A DNA stretch of 35,379 bases, taken from assembly GCA_024222455.1 (NCBI GenBank), contig JAAEPD010000078.1:1-35379 (forward strand). Direction: 5' to 3'. This DNA is from Aureispira sp. Lineage in GTDB: Bacteria > Bacteroidota > Bacteroidia > Chitinophagales > Saprospiraceae. A model generated the notes under the pieces. It did not search any database. It had not been told where the DNA came from and was given only the letters and a program-made list of their open reading frames with translations. A program made the translations under genes and the position numbers. Positions 18,460-26,631 of the stretch are shown here, one piece after another (positions within the stretch are counted from its first letter, which is position 1; every line of letters starts with the position of its first letter).

Positions 18460-18566
18460 TAAGGATCTGTTTATATATCTTAATACACTAGGTGTTAATG
18501 TCTTGATCATTCGAAATGAATTTGGAACTTCTTTAGCTTTTAACAAAATCCTAAAATAAATTTAGT

Positions 18567-18574
18567 TATTTTTG
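18567..18574 (+). promoter_or_regulatory. TAnnTTTG promoter box of the Wzz-like gene
   Basis: TATTTTTG matches the Bacteroidota -7 consensus exactly and ends 23 bases before the ATG at 18598. No good upstream TTTG was found at 19-21 bases. Confidence 0.4.
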
Positions 18575-18597
18575 AGCAAATTCTAATAAAAGAGTAG

Positions 18598-19530
18598 ATG
18601 CAGTCACCACAAGATCAGCAAGAAGTAATTCAGATTGATGATATTCAAAACACATTGTCAGACCTATTTGATCTGACAGGAATTGTAATTCGTAAAAGTA
18701 TTCAATTCCTACTAAAAACTATCTTTGTTTGGTTGCCTTTTACAATTATTGGAGTTGCAGTAGCTATATGGATAACTACTAAAGACGAGATTGTAGGACT
18801 CTATGAATCAACAATGATAATAGAATGTTATCGAGGACATCCTATTATTCAAGCAGGTCAAGCAGATAAACTTAATGTTTTAGTAGAACAAGAAAAATAT
18901 AAAAGATTAGGTGACTGTCTTGGTATAGATGAGGAAGTAGCAAAACAGTGCAAAAGTTTTGAGGTGTTGACTGTAGATGGAGAACCTATGTACAAAGAGA
19001 TGAAGGTGAACTATGGTATGCCCTTTTGGCTCAGGATTACTTATGTAGAACCTCTTGATTTAGACCTGATGGAGACTAAGTTAATAGCTTATCTAGATGC
19101 CAATCCATTTTTAACTAGACTTGGGGTAAAAGAACAAAAAACGTGGGCTCAAAAAATAGGTTTTTTAGAAAAAGAACAAAGGCTTTTAGATTCTCTAAAA
19201 ATAGCCTACAATAAAAGATTGTTGTCTTCTACTCAACACCAAGTAGGAGATTCATATACAAAACAAGAGAACCTAGATCAATTAGACCTAAACCCAATGC
19301 ATGTATATGATAAAGCAATGGTGTATAATGAAGACTTACTATCCTTAAAAAGAAGTTTAGTAAAAAAAGGAAATTTAGAAATTATTGATGGTTTTTTGGT
19401 AGGTACTCCAGCTATTCCAAAAACCTCCAAAGTAGTTAAAATAATCCAATATGGAGCCGGGAGTTTTATATTTGGAATATTTTTAGCATTAGCAATATTG
19501 GCAGCTAAACAAGCTCCCCATAATAAATAG
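18598..19530 (+). CDS. Wzz-like polysaccharide chain-length determinant protein
   Basis: A 310-residue inner-membrane protein with the topology of polysaccharide co-polymerases: a cytoplasmic N-terminus, one membrane helix near residues 40-62, a periplasmic region with a helical stretch (about 180-260), a proline-containing segment VGTPAIPKTSK and a second helix near 283-304. Wzz proteins set the modal length of polymer made by Wzy. There is no tyrosine-kinase domain. Sequence similarity to Wzz is weak and the call rests on topology and the divergent Wzy-like operon. The next gene starts 38 bases downstream in the same direction. Confidence 0.7.
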   Translation: MQSPQDQQEVIQIDDIQNTLSDLFDLTGIVIRKSIQFLLKTIFVWLPFTIIGVAVAIWITTKDEIVGLYESTMIIECYRGHPIIQAGQADKLNVLVEQEKYKRLGDCLGIDEEVAKQCKSFEVLTVDGEPMYKEMKVNYGMPFWLRITYVEPLDLDLMETKLIAYLDANPFLTRLGVKEQKTWAQKIGFLEKEQRLLDSLKIAYNKRLLSSTQHQVGDSYTKQENLDQLDLNPMHVYDKAMVYNEDLLSLKRSLVKKGNLEIIDGFLVGTPAIPKTSKVVKIIQYGAGSFIFGIFLALAILAAKQAPHNK

Positions 19531-19568
19531 AAAATAATTAAAATCCCATTACTTTTAAATTTATCCAA

Positions 19569-20495
19569 ATGTGCTTGAAAACGATTTATAACCTAGCCCT
19601 ACTAGTTTTACTTTCTTCGGCTACCCAAGCCCAACCTAATGTTAATTTAGCTTCTCAATATGGTTTAGAAGATGAATCTTCTTTTAATCAAAGTAATCCT
19701 CCAGATGAATTTGTTTTGGTGAAAGGTGGCTCTTTTAAATTAGGTAGCGATGATGAACATTCTGCTGCAGATGAATCTCCTGTCAAAAAGATTACGTTAG
19801 CGAGTTTTTACATGTCCAAAAACGAAATAACATTTACTAGTTTTGATGAATTTTGTGAGGATACAGAGCGTATCAAACCTGATGATGCAGAGTGGGGGAG
19901 AGAGAATAGACCAGTGATTAATGTCGATTGGTATGATGCCATAGAGTATTGTAACTGGCGTAGTCAGAAAGATGGCCTGAAATCTTGTTATAAGGTGAGT
20001 AAAACCAATAAAGACCCAGAAAATAACTGTCCTTATGATCACAAGAAATGGAAAGTAGAATGTGATTGGACTGCAAGTGGTTATAGATTGCCAACAGAAG
20101 CAGAATGGGAATATGCCGCTAGAGGAGGAGAAAGTACTAAGAATTATCCTTATGCAGGTTTTGATCAATTAGATCCAATTAGTTGGTATGCTGAAAATTC
20201 TAACGAAATGACACATACTGTAGGTCGCAAAGATGCAAACGAATTAGGACTTTTTGATATGAGCGGAAATGTATGGGAATGGTGCTGGGATTGGTATGGA
20301 GAAGAAAGCTACAAAAAGAATAAAGGTTCTAATCCTAAAGGTATGAAGTCTGGAAAATTGCGTGTTATGCGTGGGGGGGCTTGCGATAATGGTTCTGCTG
20401 CTTACATGCGTGTTTCTAATCGTGGTTATTTGCACCCTGGAGTTGGCTATCCTTGTTTAGGATTTAGAATAGTTCGGATATCTGAAGATGACTAG
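19569..20495 (+). CDS. Secreted SUMF1/FGE-fold protein without the FGE cysteine pair
   Basis: A 308-residue protein with a signal peptide (1-21, ending ATQAQ) and a full formylglycine-generating-enzyme-type fold: FVLVKGGSFKLGS near 48-60, PVINVDWYDAIEYCNW, the signature GYRLPTEAEWEYAARGG, LFDMSGNVWEWCWDWY and the C-terminal MRVSNRGYLHPG...LGFRIV. The active-site CxxxxC block (SYCNRYR in true FGE) is absent here; the corresponding region reads GGACDNGSAAYMRVSNRG. It is therefore probably a binding or structural member rather than a sulfatase-activating enzyme. Five further cysteines may form disulfides. Likely co-transcribed with the Wzz-like gene. Confidence 0.88.
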   Translation: MCLKTIYNLALLVLLSSATQAQPNVNLASQYGLEDESSFNQSNPPDEFVLVKGGSFKLGSDDEHSAADESPVKKITLASFYMSKNEITFTSFDEFCEDTERIKPDDAEWGRENRPVINVDWYDAIEYCNWRSQKDGLKSCYKVSKTNKDPENNCPYDHKKWKVECDWTASGYRLPTEAEWEYAARGGESTKNYPYAGFDQLDPISWYAENSNEMTHTVGRKDANELGLFDMSGNVWEWCWDWYGEESYKKNKGSNPKGMKSGKLRVMRGGACDNGSAAYMRVSNRGYLHPGVGYPCLGFRIVRISEDD

Positions 20496-20500
20496 ATATA

Positions 20501-20520
20501 GCTGTCAAATATTTGACGGC
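20501..20520. repeat. 20-base palindrome after the SUMF1-fold gene
   Basis: The two halves, split between 20510 and 20511, are inverse complements except for one T-G pair; the core is GTCAAATATTTGAC. It starts six bases after the stop codon. It may be an operator or a short hairpin; no T-run follows. Confidence 0.35.
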
Positions 20521-20576
20521 AAAATACTTGAACTGTTGAATAAAAAAACATAAATTTGAGTGTAGACATCAACTTG

Positions 20577-20612
20577 ACCTGTAAGGTATTTATCATACTT
20601 TACAGGTTTTTT
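20577..20612 (+). terminator. Rho-independent terminator before tex
   Basis: ACCTGTAAGGTA (20577-20588) pairs with TACTTTACAGGT (20596-20607) through 12 base pairs with one G-T, followed by six T residues. It separates the SUMF1-fold gene from tex. Confidence 0.8.
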
Positions 20613-20658
20613 ATGTTATTACCTTATTTTTTATAAAAATCTATGAATAGTGTCACTT

Positions 20659-22770
20659 ATGATAGAACGTATTGCTAAAATTTTAGGGCTTTCACCCAAA
20701 CAGATCGAAAGTGTAATTGATTTATTTGAAGGTGGAGCAACTATCCCTTTTATAGCCCGATACCGCAAGGAAGCAACCAACAAATTGGATGAAGTACAAC
20801 TAGAGGAGATCAAAAATGAGTGGGACAGACAAAAAGAGATAGAAAAAAGACAACAAGCTATCTTAAAAAATATAGAAGGACAGGATAAATTAACGCCTGA
20901 ACTCAAAACAAAAATTCTAAAGACCTTTGATCTTAACTTGCTGGAAGATATTTACCTTCCTTACAAGCAAAAACGCTTAACCCGTGCTGCTAAAGCTAAG
21001 GCTAAAGGGTTGGAAGGTTTGGCCAAAATTATTATGAAACAACAGACCTATGATATCGAAAGAGATGCTCAACGGTTTGTGAAAGGAGAAGTGGCTGATA
21101 TAGACGAAGCACTACAAGGCGCTAAAGATATTATAGCAGAGTGGATAAACGAGCATGAAAAAGCACGTAGTATTGTTCGTCAACATTTTGATAGAAGGGC
21201 AGAAGGTAGTGCCAAAGTAGTTAAATCCAAAAAGGAGGAAGCCATAAAATATAAAGATTATTTTGAGTTTTCTAAACAGTTAGATAGAATCCAACCACAC
21301 CAATTATTGGCTATTCTGCGTGCAGAAAAAGAGGGTTTCTTGAAAGTAGCTATAGAACCTAACAAGGACAGAGTTTTAGATGATTTAGACCGCTTTTTTA
21401 TTAGAAATAAAAGCGATGTAGAAGGGATCATGGAAGATGCTATTACGGATTCTTACAAACGTCTGCTAAAACCATCTATTAGTACAGAAACTAGAAATTT
21501 AGCAAAAGCTAAAGCTGATGAACATTCAATCAATATTTTTGCAGAAAACCTTCGCCAGCTGTTGTTAGCAGCACCTTTGGGACCTAAATCTATATTGGCT
21601 ATAGATCCTGGTTATGCTACAGGTTGTAAGGTAGTTTGTTTGTCCAAAACTGGAGATTTATTGCACAATACGGTTATCTATCCTACACCTCCTAGAAGCA
21701 ACACGATTGAAGCAGGTTACAAGGTCAAAGATTTAGTACATAAGTATAATATAGATGCTATTGCTATCGGAAATGGTACTGCTAGTCGAGAAACAGAGCG
21801 TTTTGCAAGAAGTCTTCGATTCAAACATGATGTAGAGATATTTGTGGTCAATGAGAGTGGAGCGTCTATTTATTCAGCTTCTGCTATTGCTCGGGAGGAG
21901 TTCCCTAAGCAAGATGTAACGGTACGTGGTTCTATTTCTATTGGGCGTCGTTTGATGGACCCTTTGGCAGAATTGGTGAAAATAGACCCAAAATCTATTG
22001 GAGTAGGCCAATATCAGCATGATGTAGATCAGAAAAAACTGCAAAATAAACTAGATACTGTAGTCCAAAGTTGTGTGAACTCTGTAGGTGTCAATCTAAA
22101 TACAGCAAGTAGTCACTTACTGACCTATATCTCGGGACTAGGGCCAGGGCTAGCTAAAAATATAGTAGAATATCGAAAAGAAAATGGAGGATTCAAAAAT
22201 AGAAAGGAACTCTTAAAGGTAAAACGTCTAGGTGGCAAAGCTTATGAACAAGCAGCTGGCTTTTTGCGTATCCGAAAAGGAAAGAATCCGTTAGATAATA
22301 CAGCCGTACATCCAGAGTCTTATTCAATTGTTCAGAAGATGGCTAAGGACCTAAAGGCAACAGTACAAGACTTGATCGATCAAGCAGAGTTGCGTAAGCA
22401 AGTCAAACTCCAAAACTATGTAACTTCTACTGTAGGAATGCCAACATTGGAGGATATAATGGAAGAGTTGGCTAAACCTGGGCGTGACCCTCGTGAGCAG
22501 CGAAAAGCTTTTGCTTTTGACCAGTATGTGAACGATATAGAAGACCTCCGAACAGGAATGTCCTTGCCTGGAATTGTGACGAATATAACAGCTTTTGGCG
22601 CTTTTGTCGATATAGGAATTAAAGAAAATGGCCTAATCCATAAGTCTAAAATAAAAGATGGTTATGTCAATGATCCTTCAGAACATCTTAAGCTTAATCA
22701 AGAGTTGAAAGTGACTGTTTTAGGAGTAGATTTGGATAGGAAAAGAATACAATTGTCTTTGGTTGATTAA
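20659..22770 (+). CDS. tex: RNA-binding transcription accessory protein Tex
   Basis: A 703-residue cytoplasmic nucleic-acid-binding protein, homologous in architecture to the eukaryotic elongation factor Spt6. Domains in order: Tex helical N-terminus (PFIARYRKEAT near 27-37), a YqgF/RuvC-like domain from about 312 (ILAIDPGYATG), a helix-hairpin-helix region (SGLGPGLAKNIVEYR near 493-507) and a C-terminal S1 RNA-binding domain from about 634 (PGIVTNITAFGAFVDIG). Slightly shorter than many Tex proteins but complete. The ATG at 20659 (MIERIAKILGL) fits the family start; a GTG three codons earlier and an out-of-frame ATG at 20643 are less likely. A methyltransferase gene follows after nine bases. 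Confidence 0.96.
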   Translation: MIERIAKILGLSPKQIESVIDLFEGGATIPFIARYRKEATNKLDEVQLEEIKNEWDRQKEIEKRQQAILKNIEGQDKLTPELKTKILKTFDLNLLEDIYLPYKQKRLTRAAKAKAKGLEGLAKIIMKQQTYDIERDAQRFVKGEVADIDEALQGAKDIIAEWINEHEKARSIVRQHFDRRAEGSAKVVKSKKEEAIKYKDYFEFSKQLDRIQPHQLLAILRAEKEGFLKVAIEPNKDRVLDDLDRFFIRNKSDVEGIMEDAITDSYKRLLKPSISTETRNLAKAKADEHSINIFAENLRQLLLAAPLGPKSILAIDPGYATGCKVVCLSKTGDLLHNTVIYPTPPRSNTIEAGYKVKDLVHKYNIDAIAIGNGTASRETERFARSLRFKHDVEIFVVNESGASIYSASAIAREEFPKQDVTVRGSISIGRRLMDPLAELVKIDPKSIGVGQYQHDVDQKKLQNKLDTVVQSCVNSVGVNLNTASSHLLTYISGLGPGLAKNIVEYRKENGGFKNRKELLKVKRLGGKAYEQAAGFLRIRKGKNPLDNTAVHPESYSIVQKMAKDLKATVQDLIDQAELRKQVKLQNYVTSTVGMPTLEDIMEELAKPGRDPREQRKAFAFDQYVNDIEDLRTGMSLPGIVTNITAFGAFVDIGIKENGLIHKSKIKDGYVNDPSEHLKLNQELKVTVLGVDLDRKRIQLSLVD

Positions 22771-22779
22771 AAAAAGAAT

Positions 22780-23349
22780 ATGGAAGGCAAATATTATAAA
22801 ACAAAAGAATCTGTTGAGGAATACATCAAAGCAGCTGAAGGGTTTGATGGAATGCAATTGGTTGAAAAACTTAAACAGGTTTTAGACTCGAATTCTACTT
22901 TGCTTGAGCTTGGCTCTGGGCCAGGAACAGATTGGGAGATTCTTAAGGAGTCATACACTGTTGTAGGTTCTGATAACTCCCCTGAGTTTTTGAAGCATTT
23001 AAGGACTGAAAACCCAAATGGTGAATTTCTTGCTTTAGATGCAGCAACTTTGGTGACTGACAAAAAGTTTGATGGGATTTATTCTAATAAAGTACTACAT
23101 CATTTGAAAGACAATGAATTGTTAGCATCTTTTAAACGACAATATGAGATACTTAGTCCTAAAGGCATAATTTGTCATTCTTTTTGGAAAGGAGAAGGGA
23201 CAGAGATTTTTAAAGGTCTTTTTGTTAATTATCATGATGAAGGTAGCCTAGAAGAATTCTATAAGAATTACTTTGAACTCCTCTCTATTGAAAGTTATAA
23301 GGAATTTGAAGAGGGAGATTCTCTTTTATTGATTGGAAGGAAAAAATAA
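22780..23349 (+). CDS. Class I SAM-dependent methyltransferase
   Basis: A 189-residue soluble protein with the Rossmann methyltransferase motifs: LLELGSGPGTDWEIL (about 37-51) as the SAM-binding glycine loop, VVGSDNSPEFL as the acidic ribose-binding strand, and YSNKVLHHLKDNEL as the motif III/IV region. The substrate is unknown; the small size suggests a small-molecule methyltransferase. It lies nine bases after tex in the same direction, so the two are probably one transcript ending at the strong hairpin at 23364. Confidence 0.9.
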   Translation: MEGKYYKTKESVEEYIKAAEGFDGMQLVEKLKQVLDSNSTLLELGSGPGTDWEILKESYTVVGSDNSPEFLKHLRTENPNGEFLALDAATLVTDKKFDGIYSNKVLHHLKDNELLASFKRQYEILSPKGIICHSFWKGEGTEIFKGLFVNYHDEGSLEEFYKNYFELLSIESYKEFEEGDSLLLIGRKK

Positions 23350-23363
23350 ATACACTGTATATA

Positions 23364-23406
23364 GAAATGGAGATAAACCTTAGGTTTATCTCCATTTCCT
23401 TTTTTT
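23364..23406 (+). terminator. Strong terminator of the tex unit
   Basis: Two 17-base arms (23364-23380 and 23382-23398) are exact inverse complements with a single central base, followed by a T-run to 23406. It lies between convergent genes; the minus-strand side has no T-run, so it acts mainly on the plus strand. Confidence 0.88.
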
Positions 23407-23422
23407 GTATAACTTTTTTACT

Positions 23423-24364
23423 CTAATGTTTTATAGGGTTTGAGGAAGGGCATGAAAAACCATCATTCTGGATGGCTACAGGAGCATTTCCTACATGTAT
23501 AGATTTGCCTGTAATTTTATCAAACTCATAGATACCAGAACCATTGTTAGCAGCACCGTAAATTCTACCCTCAAAATCTGTAAACATGGCTCCAATAATA
23601 GCAGACTTAAATGGAGATCCTATAGTTTTTACCTCTCCATTAGCAGGGTTTATAGAAATCAATCTACGCATTCCTTCATCTAAGTTTTCTACAGAATAAA
23701 AGATTTTGCCATTGGGTTCATATACAATATCTCCTTGTTTGAATGGTGTTGAAACTTGAATAACTCGATCCACAGATTTAGTGTGTACATTTATGCCTAA
23801 CAACTGATCTGTTCCTCCCCCTGCTTTAACATAAAACAATCCATCATCTCCAAAATCTCCAGCATTCCAGTCTAGAGCACCTAATGCATTTACACTTCCT
23901 AAATTTTCAAAGCTTCCATCTGCATGAATCCTAATTAACTGATTAGAACGATGTAATAGCCCATAGGCATAGCTATCGTTAGAGTTGTAGCCTGCCGCTT
24001 TGCAGATTGCTCCATAGCCTTCTCCAATATTTTCAAAATTGGAGCCTACTGTATTTATAGAAGCAACTTGAGCTGATTTGCCATAAATTTGATAGAAAAG
24101 ATGACTGCAATCAAATTTTTGATTACTGGTACTGATGCCTCCTGTTTCTCCTTGAGTCGATTGAGTAGCTGTATTGTGATCGTTATTAGTGCTGCTGGTA
24201 TCGTCTGTCTCTTCTTGAGTAGTTGTATTTGGGTATTCACTACTACTTATGTCTCCTATTTCCTGCTGAGTTGGTTGAGCAACAGGTTGTAGGTCTGATT
24301 TTTTGCAAGCAATAAGAAAAAAAATAATCCCATATAGAGCTATTTGTATTTTGTTAAACTTCAT
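23423..24364 (-). CDS. Lipoprotein with DUF6923-like beta-propeller domain
   Basis: A 313-residue predicted lipoprotein. The signal peptide ends in the lipobox LIAC, followed by KKSD. Residues of about 25-85 are a low-complexity Thr/Ser/Gln/Glu linker with repeated TQxE units, which would hold the domain away from the membrane. The rest resembles a DUF6923 propeller: QVASINTVGSNFENIG, GYNSNDSYAYGL, GDFGDDGLFYV and FTDFEGRIYGAAN. Function is unknown; a surface-exposed binding role is an inference. I use the ATG at 24364 rather than the GTG at 24373. A good promoter match lies 30 bases upstream. Confidence 0.85.
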   Translation of the reverse strand: MKFNKIQIALYGIIFFLIACKKSDLQPVAQPTQQEIGDISSSEYPNTTTQEETDDTSSTNNDHNTATQSTQGETGGISTSNQKFDCSHLFYQIYGKSAQVASINTVGSNFENIGEGYGAICKAAGYNSNDSYAYGLLHRSNQLIRIHADGSFENLGSVNALGALDWNAGDFGDDGLFYVKAGGGTDQLLGINVHTKSVDRVIQVSTPFKQGDIVYEPNGKIFYSVENLDEGMRRLISINPANGEVKTIGSPFKSAIIGAMFTDFEGRIYGAANNGSGIYEFDKITGKSIHVGNAPVAIQNDGFSCPSSNPIKH

Positions 24365-24393
24365 GACACACACTATTTAAATTAAGAATAATA

Positions 24394-24425
24394 CAAAGTT
24401 AATAAAAATTAACTGAATGTTCAAT
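24394..24425 (-). promoter_or_regulatory. Bacteroidota-type promoter of the DUF6923-like lipoprotein gene
   Basis: On the minus strand ATTG (24425-24422), then 20 bases, then TAACTTTG (24401-24394), an exact TAnnTTTG box. It ends 29 bases before the ATG at 24364. Confidence 0.5.
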
Positions 24426-24493
24426 TTGTTTAAAAGGTATATGTAATCTCTATTAATATTGTACTATCACTTTGCCTAAAAACAACTTCTATA

Positions 24494-24532
24494 AGCCTAA
24501 ACTAATGCAAAGAAGGAGAGTAGTTTTAGGCT
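24494..24532 (-). terminator. Possible terminator of the MATE gene
   Basis: AGCCTAAACTA (24494-24504) and TAGTTTTAGGCT (24521-24532) form an inverted repeat with one bulged base, overlapping the stop codon. On the minus strand a five-T run follows only after about 11 bases, so it is a weak candidate. Confidence 0.4.
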
Positions 24533-25823
24533 ATAACAAGTTTGTACCTCTTTTGTAATATAAAACAGACTGAAAAAGTCCACGTGCTACCAAAAACAGC
24601 AAAAGAGCTAACCAAAGCCCATGATTGCCCCAATAGTCGACCAACCAATAATAACTCAAAAAGTAGGTAGTAATAGCCAAAAACATACTGTTTCGCATAG
24701 CTTTAGAGGCAGTAAGGCCCACAAAAATACCATCCCATATATAACAAGGTGTACCTAATATAGGGTATATCCACATCCAGAAAAGGAAGGTTTGAGCCTC
24801 TGTAAGAATAGCCTCTTGATCTGTGAAAATACTTAAAATAGAATTGCCAAACAACCAATAACTTAGACTATAGAGCAAGGCAAAAAACATTCCCCAAACA
24901 AAGGAAAGTTTAATAGCCTTTTGTAATTTTTTAGGCTGCTTTGCCCCATGATATTTACCCACCAAACTCTCTGCTGCAAAGGCAAATCCATCCACACCAA
25001 AAGACATCCAACTCAAGAACTGCATCAAGACAATATTCACGGCCAAAATAGTCGCATCTAGTTGGTTTGATTGCCGATAGAAAAAGGCAAAAGCAAGACT
25101 CAAGCAGAATGTACGTATAAAAATATCCTTATTTATATTCAGAAACGCAACTAAGGTTTCTAGAGCCAACCAAGTCTTTTTATTAAACTCTTTTAGTAAA
25201 TAACGGTACTTAAATAAGAATAAACCTATTGCAAAGAGCAAGCCCATATATTGGGCAATCACAGTTCCGTAAGCTACGCCAGCTACGCCCATATCCCAAT
25301 GATAGACAAAAACAAAACTGGTACTGATATTTATAATATTAATACTAATGGTTAGAATCAAAGGATAAATAGCATTTTGCATCCCAAAGAACCAGCCCAT
25401 AAACACCACTAGCCCAATGGTAGCAGGAGCATCCCATATTCGGATATTAAAGTACTCTTGAACTAGCAATAACTGATCGTCAGAACTTTCGAAAAAGCTA
25501 GTACACAACTGAAAAATAGGATATTGAAAAATTAAAACTATACTTGTGAGCAACATGGCCACTAGACTAGCTCTAGATAAGGTGTGTATGATTTGGGTAG
25601 AATCTTTTTTTCCATAAGCCTGTGCTGTTATCCCTGTAGTGCCCATGCGGAGGAACCCAAAATTCCAATAAATGAAATTAAAAAACATGGCAGCTATACC
25701 CACTGCACCAATATGCTGAGTAGAAAGATGTCCCATAAGCGCAGTGTCAACCGAACTGAGCAAAGGCACCGAAATATTGCTCAAAATATTAGGAATAGCT
25801 AGTCTAAGTATCTCTTTATTCAC
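24531..25823 (-). CDS. MATE family multidrug/Na+ antiporter (DinF-like)
   Basis: A 430-residue integral membrane protein with about 12 predicted helices arranged in two halves. The N-terminus (LAIPNILSNISVPLLSSVD, TALMGHLS near 27-34) and the second-half FGVDGFAFAAESLVGKYHG match the DinF-like branch of MATE exporters, which expel cationic or other small molecules in exchange for Na+ or H+. Substrate unknown. The start is GTG at 25823; no in-frame ATG lies upstream. A TATATTTG box lies 23 bases before it. Monocistronic. Confidence 0.93.
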   Translation of the reverse strand: MNKEILRLAIPNILSNISVPLLSSVDTALMGHLSTQHIGAVGIAAMFFNFIYWNFGFLRMGTTGITAQAYGKKDSTQIIHTLSRASLVAMLLTSIVLIFQYPIFQLCTSFFESSDDQLLLVQEYFNIRIWDAPATIGLVVFMGWFFGMQNAIYPLILTISINIINISTSFVFVYHWDMGVAGVAYGTVIAQYMGLLFAIGLFLFKYRYLLKEFNKKTWLALETLVAFLNINKDIFIRTFCLSLAFAFFYRQSNQLDATILAVNIVLMQFLSWMSFGVDGFAFAAESLVGKYHGAKQPKKLQKAIKLSFVWGMFFALLYSLSYWLFGNSILSIFTDQEAILTEAQTFLFWMWIYPILGTPCYIWDGIFVGLTASKAMRNSMFLAITTYFLSYYWLVDYWGNHGLWLALLLFLVARGLFQSVLYYKRGTNLL

Positions 25824-25845
25824 AACTTCTATGCTTGATGAGGCG

Positions 25846-25853
25846 CAAATATA
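25846..25853 (-). promoter_or_regulatory. TAnnTTTG promoter box of the MATE gene
   Basis: Minus-strand TATATTTG is an exact -7 consensus match, 22 bases before the GTG start at 25823. No upstream TTTG was seen at the usual distance. Confidence 0.4.
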
Positions 25854-25896
25854 GCTTAAAAGGTGACCTTATAGAGCCTTTTTAAAAGTAGATTCA

Positions 25897-25931
25897 ATAA
25901 AAAAAGTTGACTCTTTGGGGAGAGTCAACTT
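25897..25931 (-). terminator. Terminator of the sigma/anti-sigma unit
   Basis: AAGTTGACTCT (25904-25914) pairs exactly with AGAGTCAACTT (25921-25931) around a six-base loop; on the minus strand the stem runs into a T-rich tract. It lies about 42 bases after the stop at 25973. Confidence 0.82.
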
Positions 25932-25972
25932 AATCGCTAATAGGTTTGATACAGGAAAGCCTGTTGGCTTGA

Positions 25973-26530
25973 CTATTCTACATTGCCAGCAACTACCATT
26001 TGTTCTAAAGTAGGTGATTGGCTTCCTCCTTTTGGCTCTACCGTAATCGCAAAAGCTTGAGGAGATTCAATATTTTTCATTACAGTAATGCGCTTTAATC
26101 CTTTTTTAGACACAACACCCAAATCGACAGGTTTTTCGTCAACAATAGCCCATAATTGATAATCTTTTTCGTCTGTAATCTCTGCTAAATTATTACCAAC
26201 AATATAGGTTTCTTTAGTTTCTTTATCCCAAAAAACGGTAGCATCTTGACCCGATTCTGCAGCAGCACCAGCACCACGCAATGTCAATTTGATAGTGTTT
26301 GGGTTCGCTACAGAACTCATGAGTTGTTGCTCCTCTTCCATATTGTTAAGAAGAGTAGTTAATGAATCTATGATTTTTTTAGATTGAAAAACCTCTGCTT
26401 TATCATCGTTATGCATTTTAATGGCAACACTATAGGTGTTTAGATACAGGTAACCTAGCCCCAAAGTGCTTATTAATAAAATAACTATTATAATATAAAG
26501 ACCTTTATTGCTTTTAGAAGATGTACTCAT
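25973..26530 (-). CDS. RskA-type anti-sigma factor, C-terminal domain only
   Basis: A 185-residue membrane protein. Only about ten residues precede a single membrane helix (11-30); then comes a short coiled-coil-like stretch (about 40-70) and the RskA C-terminal domain: VFWDKETKETYIV, YQLWAIVDEKPVDLGVV and AFAITVEPKGGSQSPT. Family members normally begin with an anti-sigma domain of about 70 residues that holds the sigma factor in the cytoplasm; it is missing here. The frame upstream of the ATG stays open back into the sigma gene but contains no ATG, GTG or TTG and no recognisable anti-sigma sequence. The gene lies 101 bases after the ECF sigma gene and ends at a terminator. Confidence 0.88.
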   Translation of the reverse strand: MSTSSKSNKGLYIIIVILLISTLGLGYLYLNTYSVAIKMHNDDKAEVFQSKKIIDSLTTLLNNMEEEQQLMSSVANPNTIKLTLRGAGAAAESGQDATVFWDKETKETYIVGNNLAEITDEKDYQLWAIVDEKPVDLGVVSKKGLKRITVMKNIESPQAFAITVEPKGGSQSPTLEQMVVAGNVE

Positions 26531-26631
26531 TGTTTGTATTTTTGAATAGTTAGGGGTGAAATATATTATGTTTGTTGTGACTTGTCTATGTAAAGTATAG
26601 ATACTTGGATCAAAAAAATGATTATTGAATT

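Noticed and set aside
23364-23398. 35-base palindrome considered as an operator or attachment site
   Set aside because: A T-run directly after it and its place between convergent genes are fully explained by a terminator.
24531-25823. MATE transporter considered as the missing Wzx flippase of the polysaccharide locus
   Set aside because: Its motifs match DinF-like MATE exporters, it has its own promoter, and it is separated from the polysaccharide genes by unrelated units.
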